Positions 20,909 through 29,776 of a DNA stretch of 64,000 nt are shown in pieces. This DNA comes from Caulobacter sp. SLTY (GTDB lineage: Bacteria > Pseudomonadota > Alphaproteobacteria > Caulobacterales > Caulobacteraceae): positions 62,001 to 126,000 of the forward strand of contig NZ_JAAALA010000006.1 of NCBI RefSeq assembly GCF_009905535.1. Reading direction: 5' to 3'. Under the pieces are notes generated by a model. That model was not told where the DNA came from. It saw only the letters and a program-made list of their open reading frames with translations, and ran no database searches. A program made the translations under genes and the position numbers. Positions within the stretch are counted from its first letter, which is position 1. The number at the start of each line of letters is the position of its first letter.

Positions 20909-21499
20909 GTGACCGCCCGTCTTCTTCTTCTCTGTGCCCTGGCCGCCCTGACCACGGCCTGCGCCACCGCGCCCAGTGGTCCACCGCCGCCCGCGGGCGT
21001 GGCGGTGGTGGCGCGCGACCAGCTCTACCTGACCCTTCCCATGCCCCCCGGCTATCCGGAAGAGCGGGAGATGGCCCAGTCCATCGTGGCCGCCTATGGC
21101 CCCCGCAAGGCCGCCTTCGACGCCCTGGTCAGCCTGGGACCGGAAAAAGTGACGGTGATCGTCACCGCCCCCGCCGGTCCCCGCGTCGCCCAGATCGACT
21201 GGACGGCCGCGGGCGTGGCCACCAAGACCGAAGGGACGCCGCCGCCAGGCTTTCGGGCCGAGAACGTGCTGGCCGACATGGTCATGACCCATTGGCCAAA
21301 AGCGGCGCTGGAGAAGGCGCTCGGCGGCAGGCTGGAGGTCTGGGACTATCCCGACGGCCGCCGCCGACTGGTGCGCGGCCGCGAGCTGGTGGTCGATATC
21401 GCCCCGCCCGTGCGTGACGCGGATGGCTCGACCAAGCGGGTTCTGACCCACTACGATTTCAACTACAGCCTGACCATCGTCAGCCGGGACCCCCAGTGA
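20909..21499 (+). CDS. apeN: DUF3261-type lipoprotein (ApeN-like)
   Basis: 196 residues, GTG start. A signal peptide ends in the lipobox LTTAC, so it is a predicted lipoprotein. The middle (RLEVWDYPDGRRRLVRGRE, then KRVLTHYDFNYSLTI) matches DUF3261 proteins of aryl polyene operons as I recall them. Its stop overlaps the next ketosynthase start (ATGA-like overlap at 21496-21499). Probably works with the LolA-like carrier and MMPL exporter in surface delivery. Confidence 0.8.
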   Translation: MTARLLLLCALAALTTACATAPSGPPPPAGVAVVARDQLYLTLPMPPGYPEEREMAQSIVAAYGPRKAAFDALVSLGPEKVTVIVTAPAGPRVAQIDWTAAGVATKTEGTPPPGFRAENVLADMVMTHWPKAALEKALGGRLEVWDYPDGRRRLVRGRELVVDIAPPVRDADGSTKRVLTHYDFNYSLTIVSRDPQ

Positions 21500-22692
21500 C
21501 CGGCCCCCGGGAAAGCTTCGGACGCCGAGCCTTCGTCAGCAGCCATGCGGTCGCCTGCGCGCTTGGCGCCGACAAGCGGGCTGTGGCGGAGGCGCTGTTC
21601 AGCGCGGCTCCCTCGACGGTCGGCGGCCGCTGGACCCTCGCAGACGGCCGCCAGGTCCCGGTCGGCGCCCTGGGCTTCGAGCTGCCGCCCGTCGACTTCA
21701 AGGACCGGCTGATCCGCAGCCGCAGCAACCGCCTGCTGGCCCACACCCTGGCCGACATCGACGGACCGGTGGCGCTGGCCGTCTCGCGCTACGGCGCCCA
21801 TCGGGTCGGCGTCGTCCTGGGCACCAGCACGTCCGGCGTCGATGAGGGCGGACAGGCCCTGCGCCGAAGGCTGGCCGAAGGGGCCTGGCCGGACGGCTAC
21901 CATTTCGACGTCCAGGAGCTGGACGACCCGGTCGCCGTCGCCCAGCTGCTGACCGGCGCCACCGGTCCGGCCTATGCCGTCTCCACCGCCTGCACCAGCG
22001 GGGCGAAGGCGATCGCCGCCGGGGCTCGGCTGATCGCCGCCGACCTGTGCGACGCGGTGATCTGCGGCGGGATCGACACCCTCTGCGACCTGACCGTCAA
22101 CGGCTTCGGCTCGCTGGAAGCCCTGTCCGACCAGGTCACCAACCCGTTCAGCGTCAATCGCCGGGGCATCAATATCGGCGAGGGCGCCGGCCTGTTCCTG
22201 CTGACGATCGACGAGGCGCCCGTGCGGGTCGCCGGCTGGGGCGAGACCAGCGACGCCCACCACATCAGCGCTCCGGACCCCACCGGCGCGGGCGCCGAGG
22301 GCGCGGCTCGCAAGGCGCTGGCCATGGCGGGTCTCAGCCCCGCCGACATCGGCTATGTCCACCTGCACGGCACCGGCACCGAGCTGAATGACCGGATGGA
22401 GTCCGGCGCGGTGAACCGGGTGTTCGGCCCCGACATGCCCTGCAGCTCCACCAAGCCCCTGACCGGCCACACCCTGGGCGCGGCGGGGGCGGTGCAGTCC
22501 AGCTTCTGCCTGCTGGCCTTCGAGGCCGGCGGCGCCCTGCCGCCGCACATCTGGGACGGCGAGCGCGATCCCGAACTGGCCCAGGTGAACCTGGCCGCGC
22601 CCGGCGACAGGGTTCCGAGCCTCAAACACGCCCTGTCGGCCAGCTATGCCTTCGGCGGTAACAACGCGGCCATCATCCTAGCCCACGCATGA
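21496..22692 (+). CDS. apeO: Beta-ketoacyl synthase (ApeO-like)
   Basis: 398 residues. Complete KS active site: Cys166 in VSTACTSG, His in LHGTGTELND and His in STKPLTGHTLGAAGA. From established work on ape enzymes, ApeO forms an elongating pair with the chain-length-factor-like ApeC; an ApeC-type gene is at 36211-36873 in the other arm. Overlaps its neighbours by 4 bases on both sides, so the O-P-Q-R block is tightly coupled. Confidence 0.93.
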   Translation: MTGPRESFGRRAFVSSHAVACALGADKRAVAEALFSAAPSTVGGRWTLADGRQVPVGALGFELPPVDFKDRLIRSRSNRLLAHTLADIDGPVALAVSRYGAHRVGVVLGTSTSGVDEGGQALRRRLAEGAWPDGYHFDVQELDDPVAVAQLLTGATGPAYAVSTACTSGAKAIAAGARLIAADLCDAVICGGIDTLCDLTVNGFGSLEALSDQVTNPFSVNRRGINIGEGAGLFLLTIDEAPVRVAGWGETSDAHHISAPDPTGAGAEGAARKALAMAGLSPADIGYVHLHGTGTELNDRMESGAVNRVFGPDMPCSSTKPLTGHTLGAAGAVQSSFCLLAFEAGGALPPHIWDGERDPELAQVNLAAPGDRVPSLKHALSASYAFGGNNAAIILAHA

Positions 22693-23144
22693 CCGACTAT
22701 CCCACCATCGACCACCTGGTCCCTCATCGCGCCCCGATGCTGCTGGTCGACAGGATTCTCGGCGAAGAAGGCGCCGTGACCCGGGCCGAGCATGCCATTC
22801 CGGCCGACTCCCTCTTTCTGGTCCCCGGCAAGGGCGTGCCGACCTATATCGCCTTCGAGATGATGGCTCAGGGCATCTGCGCCACCGACGGCCTGCGCCG
22901 CTGGCGCCGGGGCCAGGGACCGGAGCTGGGCTTCCTGCTGGGTTGCCGAAAGTTCGCGGCCGCCCGTGACTGGCTGCAGCCCGGCGAGCTGCTGACCATC
23001 GAAGCCATCTGCCTGCTGGACGGCGAGACCTCCAGCTACGACTGCCGGGTGCTGGATGCCGAGGGCGCAGTGGTGGCGACCGCCACGGTCAACGTCTTCC
23101 AACCCGAAGACATCGCCGGCTATCTGGAAGGGACCAAGCTGTGA
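22689..23144 (+). CDS. apeP: 3-hydroxyacyl-ACP dehydratase (ApeP-like, hotdog)
   Basis: 151 residues. LVPHRAPMLLVDRI at the N-terminus and IAFEMMAQGICATDGLRR are FabZ-like hotdog features, but the canonical HFPxxPxxPG stretch is not present. In the ape pathway ApeP pairs with ApeI to dehydrate; here the ApeI-type domain, with an intact GHFPGEPILPG, is fused to the ligase at 32697-34325. Overlaps apeO and apeQ by 4 bases each. Confidence 0.87.
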   Translation: MTDYPTIDHLVPHRAPMLLVDRILGEEGAVTRAEHAIPADSLFLVPGKGVPTYIAFEMMAQGICATDGLRRWRRGQGPELGFLLGCRKFAAARDWLQPGELLTIEAICLLDGETSSYDCRVLDAEGAVVATATVNVFQPEDIAGYLEGTKL

Positions 23145-23881
23145 GCCGTGAACTGAACGCCAAGCGCCCGGTCCTGGTCACCGGGGCCAGCAAGGGTATC
23201 GGCCGGGCGAGCGCCATCCGCATCGGCCAGGCCGGCCATCCGGTCACCGTCCACTACGGCGGCGACCGCAAGGGCGCCGAGGAAACCGCCGAGGCCATCC
23301 GCGAGGCCGGCAGCGAAGCCGAGCTGATCAGCTTCGACGTCTCCGACCGCGCCGCCGTGACCGCCGCCCTGACCGCGCGGCTGGAGGAGAAGGGCGCCTG
23401 GTGGGGCGTGCTGCTCAGCGCCGGCATCACCCGCGACAACGCCTTCCCGGCGATCAGCGGCGAGGACTGGGACGCGGTGCTGCGCACCAACCTCGACGGC
23501 TTCTACAATGTGGTCCACCCGCTCACCATGCCGATGATCCGCCGCCGCGACGGGGGCCGGATCATCGCCCTCAGCAGCGTCTCGGGGGTGATGGGCAACC
23601 GGGGTCAGGTCAACTACAGCGCCGCCAAGGCCGGCATCATCGGCGCCTGCAAGGCCCTGGCGGTCGAGCTGGCCAGCCGCAAGATCTGCGTCAACGCCGT
23701 CGCGCCGGGCCTGATCGACACCGGCATGATCGGCGAGGTTCGCCCCGAGGTCATCCAGGCTATCCCGATGGGCCGGATCGGCCAGGTGGACGAGGTTAGC
23801 GCCCTGATTGCATTTCTCTTTTCCCCAGAGGCAGGGTACATCACCCGCCAGGTGATCGGGGTAAACGGGGGATTGGTGTGA
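23141..23881 (+). CDS. apeQ: 3-oxoacyl-ACP reductase, FabG family (ApeQ-like)
   Basis: 246 residues, GTG start. Short-chain dehydrogenase with TGASKGIGRAS for NADPH, catalytic Ser in ALSSVSGVMG and Tyr/Lys in NYSAAKAG. The usual NNAG is LSAG here. It would reduce each beta-keto unit before dehydration and so build the conjugated double bonds. Coupled on both sides by short overlaps. Confidence 0.93.
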   Translation: MSRELNAKRPVLVTGASKGIGRASAIRIGQAGHPVTVHYGGDRKGAEETAEAIREAGSEAELISFDVSDRAAVTAALTARLEEKGAWWGVLLSAGITRDNAFPAISGEDWDAVLRTNLDGFYNVVHPLTMPMIRRRDGGRIIALSSVSGVMGNRGQVNYSAAKAGIIGACKALAVELASRKICVNAVAPGLIDTGMIGEVRPEVIQAIPMGRIGQVDEVSALIAFLFSPEAGYITRQVIGVNGGLV

Positions 23882-25098
23882 TGCGTCGCGTAGTGGTGAC
23901 CGGAATGGCCGGCATCACCTCGATGGGCCAGGAGTGGTCCCAGATCGAGGGTGGGATGCGCGCGGGCAAGACCGGCATCCGCTACATGCCCGAATGGGAA
24001 CGGCTGACCGACATGGGCATCCGTGTCGCCGGCGGCGCCGACTGGTTCAACCATGAGGGCCATTTCCCCCGCCAGGCCATGCGCTCGATGGGCCGGGTCT
24101 CGGTCATGGCGGTGGACGCCGCCGACCGGGCGCTGCAGATGGCCGGGCTGAAGGACGATCCGGTGCTGAAGACCGGCCGCACGGGGGTGGCCGCAGGGTC
24201 GTCCTACGGCTCGACCGAACCGACCATCGACTTCACCAACTTCATCAGCACCGGCAAGGCCGGCAAGTTGAACGCCACCAGCTACATCCGGATGATGAGC
24301 CATACGGCCCCGGTCAACGTCAGCGTCTATTTCGGCCTGCAGGGCCGGGTGATCACCACCTCCAGCGCCTGCGTCTCCGGCAGCCAGGGCATCGGCTACA
24401 GCGTCGAGACCATCCAGGCCGGCAAGGCCGACATCATGCTGGCCGGCGGGGCCGAGGAGCTCTGCCCGACCATGGCCATGGTCTTCGACCGCCTCTACGC
24501 CACCAGCAAGATCAACGACCACACCGCCAGCCGGCCGTTCGACGTCTCCCGCGACGGCCTGGTCACCGGCGAGGGCGCCGCCTTCCTGGTGCTGGAGGAG
24601 CTGGAACACGCCCTGGCTCGCGGCGCCAAGCCCCTGGCCGAGATCAAGGGCTTCGCCACCAACGCCGACGGCTCCCACATCAGCCACCCCAACGGCGAGG
24701 TCCAGGCCGTGGTGATGCGCGAGGCGTTGCGCGACGCCGGCCTGTCGCCTTCGGACCTGGCCTTCATCAACGGCCACGGCACCGCCACCGTGGCGGGCGA
24801 CACCTCCGAGGCCCAGGCCACCTTTGAAGTCTACGGCGACAAGGTCCCCTTCCACACCCTCAAGGGCCACTTCGGCCATACCCTGGGCGCTTGCGGAGCC
24901 ATCGAGGCCTGGCTGGGCATCGAGATGCTCAACAGCGGCTGGGCCGCCCCGATCGCCAACTTCAAGGAAGCCGACCCGCGCTGCGCGGCGCTCGACTACA
25001 TCGACGGCGAGGGCCGCAACATCCAGGGCGACTTCTTCGCCAGCAACAATTTCGCCTTCGGCGGAATCAACACCTCGGTGATCTTCGGACGCGCGTGA
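23881..25098 (+). CDS. apeR: Beta-ketoacyl synthase (ApeR-like)
   Basis: 405 residues from the ATG at 23881 (MRRVVVTGMAGITSMG); a GTG one codon earlier is also possible. Active Cys164 in TSSACVSGSQG, His in NGHGTATVAGD and His in LKGHFGHTLGACG are all present. In ape systems a second KS of this type is proposed to start or support chain elongation. Last ape-type gene of the plus-strand arm; its final base is the first base of the LysE gene. Confidence 0.93.
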   Translation: MRRVVVTGMAGITSMGQEWSQIEGGMRAGKTGIRYMPEWERLTDMGIRVAGGADWFNHEGHFPRQAMRSMGRVSVMAVDAADRALQMAGLKDDPVLKTGRTGVAAGSSYGSTEPTIDFTNFISTGKAGKLNATSYIRMMSHTAPVNVSVYFGLQGRVITTSSACVSGSQGIGYSVETIQAGKADIMLAGGAEELCPTMAMVFDRLYATSKINDHTASRPFDVSRDGLVTGEGAAFLVLEELEHALARGAKPLAEIKGFATNADGSHISHPNGEVQAVVMREALRDAGLSPSDLAFINGHGTATVAGDTSEAQATFEVYGDKVPFHTLKGHFGHTLGACGAIEAWLGIEMLNSGWAAPIANFKEADPRCAALDYIDGEGRNIQGDFFASNNFAFGGINTSVIFGRA

Positions 25099-25706
25099 TG
25101 ATCGATCCCGTCGCCTTCATCCTGGCCGCTCTGACCCTGCTGGCCACCCCCGGCCCGACCAACACCCTTCTGGCCATGTCCGGCGCGGCGGCGGGCCTGC
25201 GGCCGTCCCTGCGCCTGCTGGGCGCGGAGCTGGGCGGCTACATGATCTCGATCCTCACCCTCGGGGTGGTGCTTGGCCCGCTGGTCAAGGACAACCCGGC
25301 CGTCGGCATCGTGCTGAAGGCCGCCTGCGCCACCTACCTGATCTGGCTGGCCGTCAAGCTCTGGCGCGAAGGCTCCAGCAGCCTGGTCTCCTCATCGCCG
25401 GTCAAGTTTCGGCGCGTCTTCACCACCACCCTCCTGAACCCAAAGGCGGTGATCTTCGCCTTCGTGATCGTCCCGCACCTGGCTGAGGGCCGCCCGCTCC
25501 AGGCCATTCCCTACCTGGCTGGCCTCTGCGCGCTGATCTTCCTGGTCGGCGGCAGCTGGATCGCCCTCGGCGCGGGGCTGCGCGCCCGCAGCGGCGACAT
25601 CCAGATTGGCGGCTGGGTCCGCCGCATCGGCGCCGGCGCCCTGGTCGTCTTCGCCGCCATCCTCGGCAGCTCGGCCTGGTCCACCGCCGCGGCCATGGCG
25701 CACTAG
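25098..25706 (+). CDS. LysE/RhtB-family exporter
   Basis: 202 residues. The N-terminal helix with LLATPGPTNTLLAMSGAAAG is the LysE signature, followed by about five more helices; the central LNPKAVIFAFVIVP also fits. Family members export amino acids or small metabolites. The start ATG shares one base with the ketosynthase stop, so it is translated with the ape arm. Substrate unknown. Confidence 0.87.
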   Translation: MIDPVAFILAALTLLATPGPTNTLLAMSGAAAGLRPSLRLLGAELGGYMISILTLGVVLGPLVKDNPAVGIVLKAACATYLIWLAVKLWREGSSSLVSSSPVKFRRVFTTTLLNPKAVIFAFVIVPHLAEGRPLQAIPYLAGLCALIFLVGGSWIALGAGLRARSGDIQIGGWVRRIGAGALVVFAAILGSSAWSTAAAMAH

Positions 25707-25774
25707 GCGCCTTCCGGACCCCTTGCCTTCCGCGCCGTCGATCTGCCAGCCTCCTCCTCTGGGACGGAGACACC

Positions 25775-26872
25775 ATGATCGATTTCGACCTGACCGAAGA
25801 GCAGGCCATGATCCGCGAGAGCCTGCAGGGCTTCGCCGCGGAGGTTCTGGCCCCACAAGCTCGCGCTGTGGACGAGGCGGGGGCCATCCCCGACGAAGTC
25901 ATCCAGCAGGGCTGGGCGCTTGGCCTCATCGCCGCGGCCATCCCGGAGGCTTATGGCGGCGGCGGGGGCGAGCGGTCCTGCATGACCAACGCGGTGATCC
26001 TCGAGGCGCTCGGCGGCGGCTGCGCCAGCCAGGGGGCGGCGATCATGGCGCCGGGGCAGTTCGTCAACGCCCTGATCGACTTCGGCACCGAGGAACAGAA
26101 GGCCGAACACCTGCCGCGCTTCACCGGATCAGAACCGGTCTTCGCCAGCCTGGCCCTTCAGGAGAGCCAGTTCGGCTTCGCCGCCGAGGCCCTTCGCACC
26201 ACCGCCCGCCGATCCGGCAACGGCTGGGTGCTGGATGGTGAGAAGCGGCTTGTGCCGTTCGGCGACCGCGCCGAGCATTTCCTGGTCCTGGCCGGCGATG
26301 CGGAGGGCGCCTCCGCCTTCGTCGTCCCCCGCGACGCCAAGGGCCTGACTGTCACGCCGGAGAGCGGCAGCATGGGCCTCAAGCCCTTGCCCCAGGCCAA
26401 GGTCACCCTCGAATCGGTCGAACTCCCTGGCTCGGCTCGGCTCGGCGGAGACGCCGGCATCGACGCCCAGAAGCTCCTGAACCAGGCCCGCATTGGCGCT
26501 TGCGCCATGGCCGTCGGCCTCTCCCGCCAGGCCACCGACTTCGCCATCCCCTACGCCAAGGAGCGCGTCGCCTTCGGCGAGCCGATCGGCAAGAAGCAGT
26601 CGATCGCCTTCATGCTGGCCGACATGCACATCGAGTGCGAGTCCATGCGCTGGATGGTCTGGAAGGCCGCCAGCCTGCTGGAGCACGACGATCCCGGCGC
26701 CGCCAAGGCCTGCGTCCTGGCCCAGGACTACGTCCGCCGCAAATCGATCAAGATCGCCGACGACGCCCTGCAGATCTTCGGCGGCCACGGCTTCATCCGC
26801 GACCTGCCGCTGGAAATGTGGCTGCGCAACGCCCGCACCCTGACCGTCCTCGACGGTCCGGTCTCGGTCTGA
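25775..26872 (+). CDS. Acyl-CoA dehydrogenase family protein 1
   Basis: 365 residues, SD GGGACGGAG before the ATG. Typical ACAD N-terminal helices, a mid-domain and C-terminal bundle with ERVAFGEPIGKKQSIAFMLADM and IFGGHGFIRDLP. At the site where medium-chain enzymes have the catalytic Glu in YEGT, this protein reads V-L-D-G-P, so the base would be Asp or lie elsewhere. It also ends right there, lacking the usual last helix. It may work with the second ACAD 12 bases downstream. Confidence 0.85.
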   Translation: MIDFDLTEEQAMIRESLQGFAAEVLAPQARAVDEAGAIPDEVIQQGWALGLIAAAIPEAYGGGGGERSCMTNAVILEALGGGCASQGAAIMAPGQFVNALIDFGTEEQKAEHLPRFTGSEPVFASLALQESQFGFAAEALRTTARRSGNGWVLDGEKRLVPFGDRAEHFLVLAGDAEGASAFVVPRDAKGLTVTPESGSMGLKPLPQAKVTLESVELPGSARLGGDAGIDAQKLLNQARIGACAMAVGLSRQATDFAIPYAKERVAFGEPIGKKQSIAFMLADMHIECESMRWMVWKAASLLEHDDPGAAKACVLAQDYVRRKSIKIADDALQIFGGHGFIRDLPLEMWLRNARTLTVLDGPVSV

Positions 26873-26884
26873 GGAGAGACGAAC

Positions 26885-28078
26885 ATGGCTGACTTCCGCT
26901 TCTCCGAGATCGACCAGCAGATCCTCGCCAAGGTCGTAGAGGTGGGGAACTCCACGCAGGCCCATACCCGCTACTACGAGGACCATGAGCACGAGACCCC
27001 ACCGGCCCGCCTCGACGGCGAGCGCGGCTTCGAGGAGGTCTTCCCGCTGTTCGGCCAGCGCAAGCCCGACGACACCCCGTTGATGACCTTCATGATGGCG
27101 GTCAGCATCGCCCGCGGCTCCGCCCGCGGCGTGGTGCGGGGCCTGGGCCTGGCCATGCCGATGGGCAAGGCCAGTGGCCTCGGCAACGCCGCCCTGCAGT
27201 CGGCCGGCACGCCGGAGCAGAAGGCCAAGTGGGGCGACCTGTTCCTGGCCATGTCGATCACCGAGCCCAACGTCGGCTCCGACACCAAGGCCATCCAGGC
27301 GACCGCCTACCTGGACGGCGACGAGTGGGTGATCAACGGCGACAAGATCTTCGTCACTGACGGCGTGAAGTGCGACGGCGCCATCGTCTGGGCCACCATC
27401 GACAAGTCGGCCGGCCGCGCCGGCATCAAATCGTTTCTGGTGCTCAAGGGCGCCCCCGGCTTCGAACTGGTCCGCCAGGAGAAGAAGCTGGGCATCCGCG
27501 CCTCTGACACGGCGGCCTATTCCTTCCGCGACTGTCGCGTGCCGCGCGACGCCCTGCTGGGCGGCGACGAGACCGTGCCCAAGGAGGGCGGCTCGGCCGG
27601 GTACAAGGGGGTGATGAAGACCTTCAACATGACCCGCCCGGCCGTGGCCAGCGGCGGGGTCTCCAAGGCCCGGGGCGCGCTCGACTTCGCCACCGAGGCG
27701 CTGGCCAAGGAGGGGGTCGAGGTCGACTGGTCCAAAAGCTTCAACCAGCGATCGGCGGTCGAACAGAAGCTGATCGAGATGGAGGCCGACACCGAGGCCG
27801 CCGCCCTGACGGTGCTGCGCGCCGCCTGGCTGAGTGACAAGCGCCGGCCCAACAACCTGGAAAGCAGCGTCTGCAAGGCCAAGGGCGGCGAGGTCTGCCG
27901 CACCATCCCGCAAGGGGCCATGGAGGTGCTGGGCGGCATGTCGGTCAGCCACGACCATCTGGTGGAGAAGTACCTTCGCGATGGCCGCATCAGCGACATC
28001 TACGAAGGCACTGGCCAGATCCAGCGCCTGATCATAGCGCGTGAGATCCTCGGCTACTCCTCCGAGGAGCTGACCTGA
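26885..28078 (+). CDS. Acyl-CoA dehydrogenase family protein 2
   Basis: 397 residues, SD GAGGAGAG before the ATG. SITEPNVGSDTKAIQ, GIRASDTAAYSFRDCRVP and the C-terminal DIYEGTGQIQRLIIAREILG with the catalytic Glu are all canonical, so this partner looks fully active. Together with gene 1 it forms an alpha-beta unsaturating pair or heteromer acting on an acyl-CoA. No electron-transfer flavoprotein gene is nearby. Converges on the histidine kinase gene with a 3-base gap. Confidence 0.9.
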   Translation: MADFRFSEIDQQILAKVVEVGNSTQAHTRYYEDHEHETPPARLDGERGFEEVFPLFGQRKPDDTPLMTFMMAVSIARGSARGVVRGLGLAMPMGKASGLGNAALQSAGTPEQKAKWGDLFLAMSITEPNVGSDTKAIQATAYLDGDEWVINGDKIFVTDGVKCDGAIVWATIDKSAGRAGIKSFLVLKGAPGFELVRQEKKLGIRASDTAAYSFRDCRVPRDALLGGDETVPKEGGSAGYKGVMKTFNMTRPAVASGGVSKARGALDFATEALAKEGVEVDWSKSFNQRSAVEQKLIEMEADTEAAALTVLRAAWLSDKRRPNNLESSVCKAKGGEVCRTIPQGAMEVLGGMSVSHDHLVEKYLRDGRISDIYEGTGQIQRLIIAREILGYSSEELT

Positions 28079-28081
28079 AGT

Positions 28082-29776
28082 TTAGTGCCGCGAGCCCCGC
28101 GCCCTGTCCATCGTCTCGCGGATAGCGCTCGCCAAGTCCTCCAACCTGTAGGGCTTGGGCAGCACGCGCACCCCGGCATCCTCGGCCGCCCGCCGCGAGG
28201 CCTCAGCGAAGCCGCTGGTCAGAAGGACCGGGAGGTCGGGTCGGCGTTGGTGGATCTCGCGGGCCAGGTCGACCCCGTTCATCGCACCCGGCATCATGAT
28301 GTCGCTGAACACCACATCGATCATCCGCCCGTTGGCCAAGGCCCCCAGCCCGCCGGCGGCGGATGCGGCGCGGGTGACCTCAAAGCCGATCTGCCGCAAC
28401 ATCTCGGTGACCAGGGCGGCCACTTCATCGTCATCCTCGACCAGCAGAACGCAGCCCGTGAACCGGCCGGCCGCCTTGGCCGGCCGGCTGTCGAGCTGGG
28501 ACCGCAGGGCGTCCTTCACCGGCTTGCGGGAGCGGGGCAGCATAAGGATGACCGAGGTCCCCTCGCCTTCTTCCGACTCGATCCGCACCGAACCGCCCGA
28601 TTGCCGGGCGAAGCCGTAAGTCTGGGCCAGACCCAGGCCCGAGCCCTTGCCCACCTCCTTGGTGGTGAAGAAGGGTTCGAACACACGGGTGCGGACCGCC
28701 TCGCTCATGCCCGTGCCGGTGTCGCGCACCTCCAGCCGGACAAAGTCACCGATGATGTCGCCCTCTCGCCAGTCGTCCAGGTTGCTGGCGGAGATGACGA
28801 TCTCGCCCCCCTTGGGCATGGCGTCGCGGGCGTTGAAGGCCAGGTTAAGGATCACCAGTTCCAGCTCCCCCGCGTCCACCTCCACCGGCCAGACAGCTGT
28901 CTCGATCTCCAGATCGACATGGACGTCGCCGCGCAGCGACCGATCGAGCAGCTCGCGCATGCCACCGATGCTGGCCCGCAAGTCCACCGCTTCCGGCGCC
29001 AGCGGTTGACGGCGAGAGAAGGCCAGCAACTGGCGGGTCAGGGCCGAGCCCCGGTCGGCCGCCTGACGCATGCCCTGCAACAGGCGGGCGCGGCGCGCGT
29101 GGTCCTCCTGGCGGTCGAGCATATCCAGACCGCCCTGGATGACCATCAAGAGGTTGTTGAAGTCATGCGCCACCCCGCCGGTCAGCTGGCCGATAGCCTC
29201 CATCTTCTGGGCCTGGCGCAGGTTCTCCTCGATCCGGGCTCGCTCGGCGATCTCGTCGACCAGGGCCGCATTGGCCTCCTTCAACTGCTCCGTCCGGGCG
29301 GTGACCAGCGCCTCCAGTTCCTGGGCGGCTTTCTCGCGGGCCTGGATTAGGGCCTGCACCTCGTACTGCCTCGACCGAGCTCGCAGCGCCGCCTGTACGG
29401 CGCTGGTCAGGGTGATCGGCTGCACCGGCCGCTCGAGCAGGGAGACGTTGCGCAGGGTCTCGACGATAGACTTGCGCCAAGCCGCCACCCTGGGCTGTTC
29501 ATGGCGGCTGGTCAGCACGACGAACGGCATTTCGGACCAAGCTGGCTGGGCGTCGATCCAGGCCGACAGCGCCGCCAGGTCCTTGCCGAACAAGCCCTCC
29601 TCGGCCACGAATACCGCCGCCGTTCCCTCAAGCAGGTGGCGCATGAGAGAGGGCAGATCCTCACAAACCACAGCCTCGATACCCACCCGCCTCAGCAGTT
29701 CGGCCGAGGCCGGTCCATCCCGGCCGATCGGAGCGAAGACCAGAACCCGACTTGGAGGAGCCTCAGTGGTCGCCAT
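28082..29776 (-). CDS. Hybrid sensor histidine kinase with N-terminal pseudo-receiver
   Basis: 564 residues from the ATG at 29776. Order: receiver-like domain without the phospho-acceptor Asp (VFVAEEGL at that place), coiled coil ([18 protein letters not shown] to about residue 190), HisKA with [18 protein letters not shown], HATPase with [10 protein letters not shown] and DTGTGMS and [10 protein letters not shown], then a full receiver with [11 protein letters not shown] and LPKPY. No membrane segment, so it is cytoplasmic. It overlaps the KaiC-like gene by 14 bases and is surely co-expressed; the KaiC-like protein is the likely input or partner. Confidence 0.92.
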   Translation of the reverse strand: MATTEAPPSRVLVFAPIGRDGPASAELLRRVGIEAVVCEDLPSLMRHLLEGTAAVFVAEEGLFGKDLAALSAWIDAQPAWSEMPFVVLTSRHEQPRVAAWRKSIVETLRNVSLLERPVQPITLTSAVQAALRARSRQYEVQALIQAREKAAQELEALVTARTEQLKEANAALVDEIAERARIEENLRQAQKMEAIGQLTGGVAHDFNNLLMVIQGGLDMLDRQEDHARRARLLQGMRQAADRGSALTRQLLAFSRRQPLAPEAVDLRASIGGMRELLDRSLRGDVHVDLEIETAVWPVEVDAGELELVILNLAFNARDAMPKGGEIVISASNLDDWREGDIIGDFVRLEVRDTGTGMSEAVRTRVFEPFFTTKEVGKGSGLGLAQTYGFARQSGGSVRIESEEGEGTSVILMLPRSRKPVKDALRSQLDSRPAKAAGRFTGCVLLVEDDDEVAALVTEMLRQIGFEVTRAASAAGGLGALANGRMIDVVFSDIMMPGAMNGVDLAREIHQRRPDLPVLLTSGFAEASRRAAEDAGVRVLPKPYRLEDLASAIRETMDRARGSRH

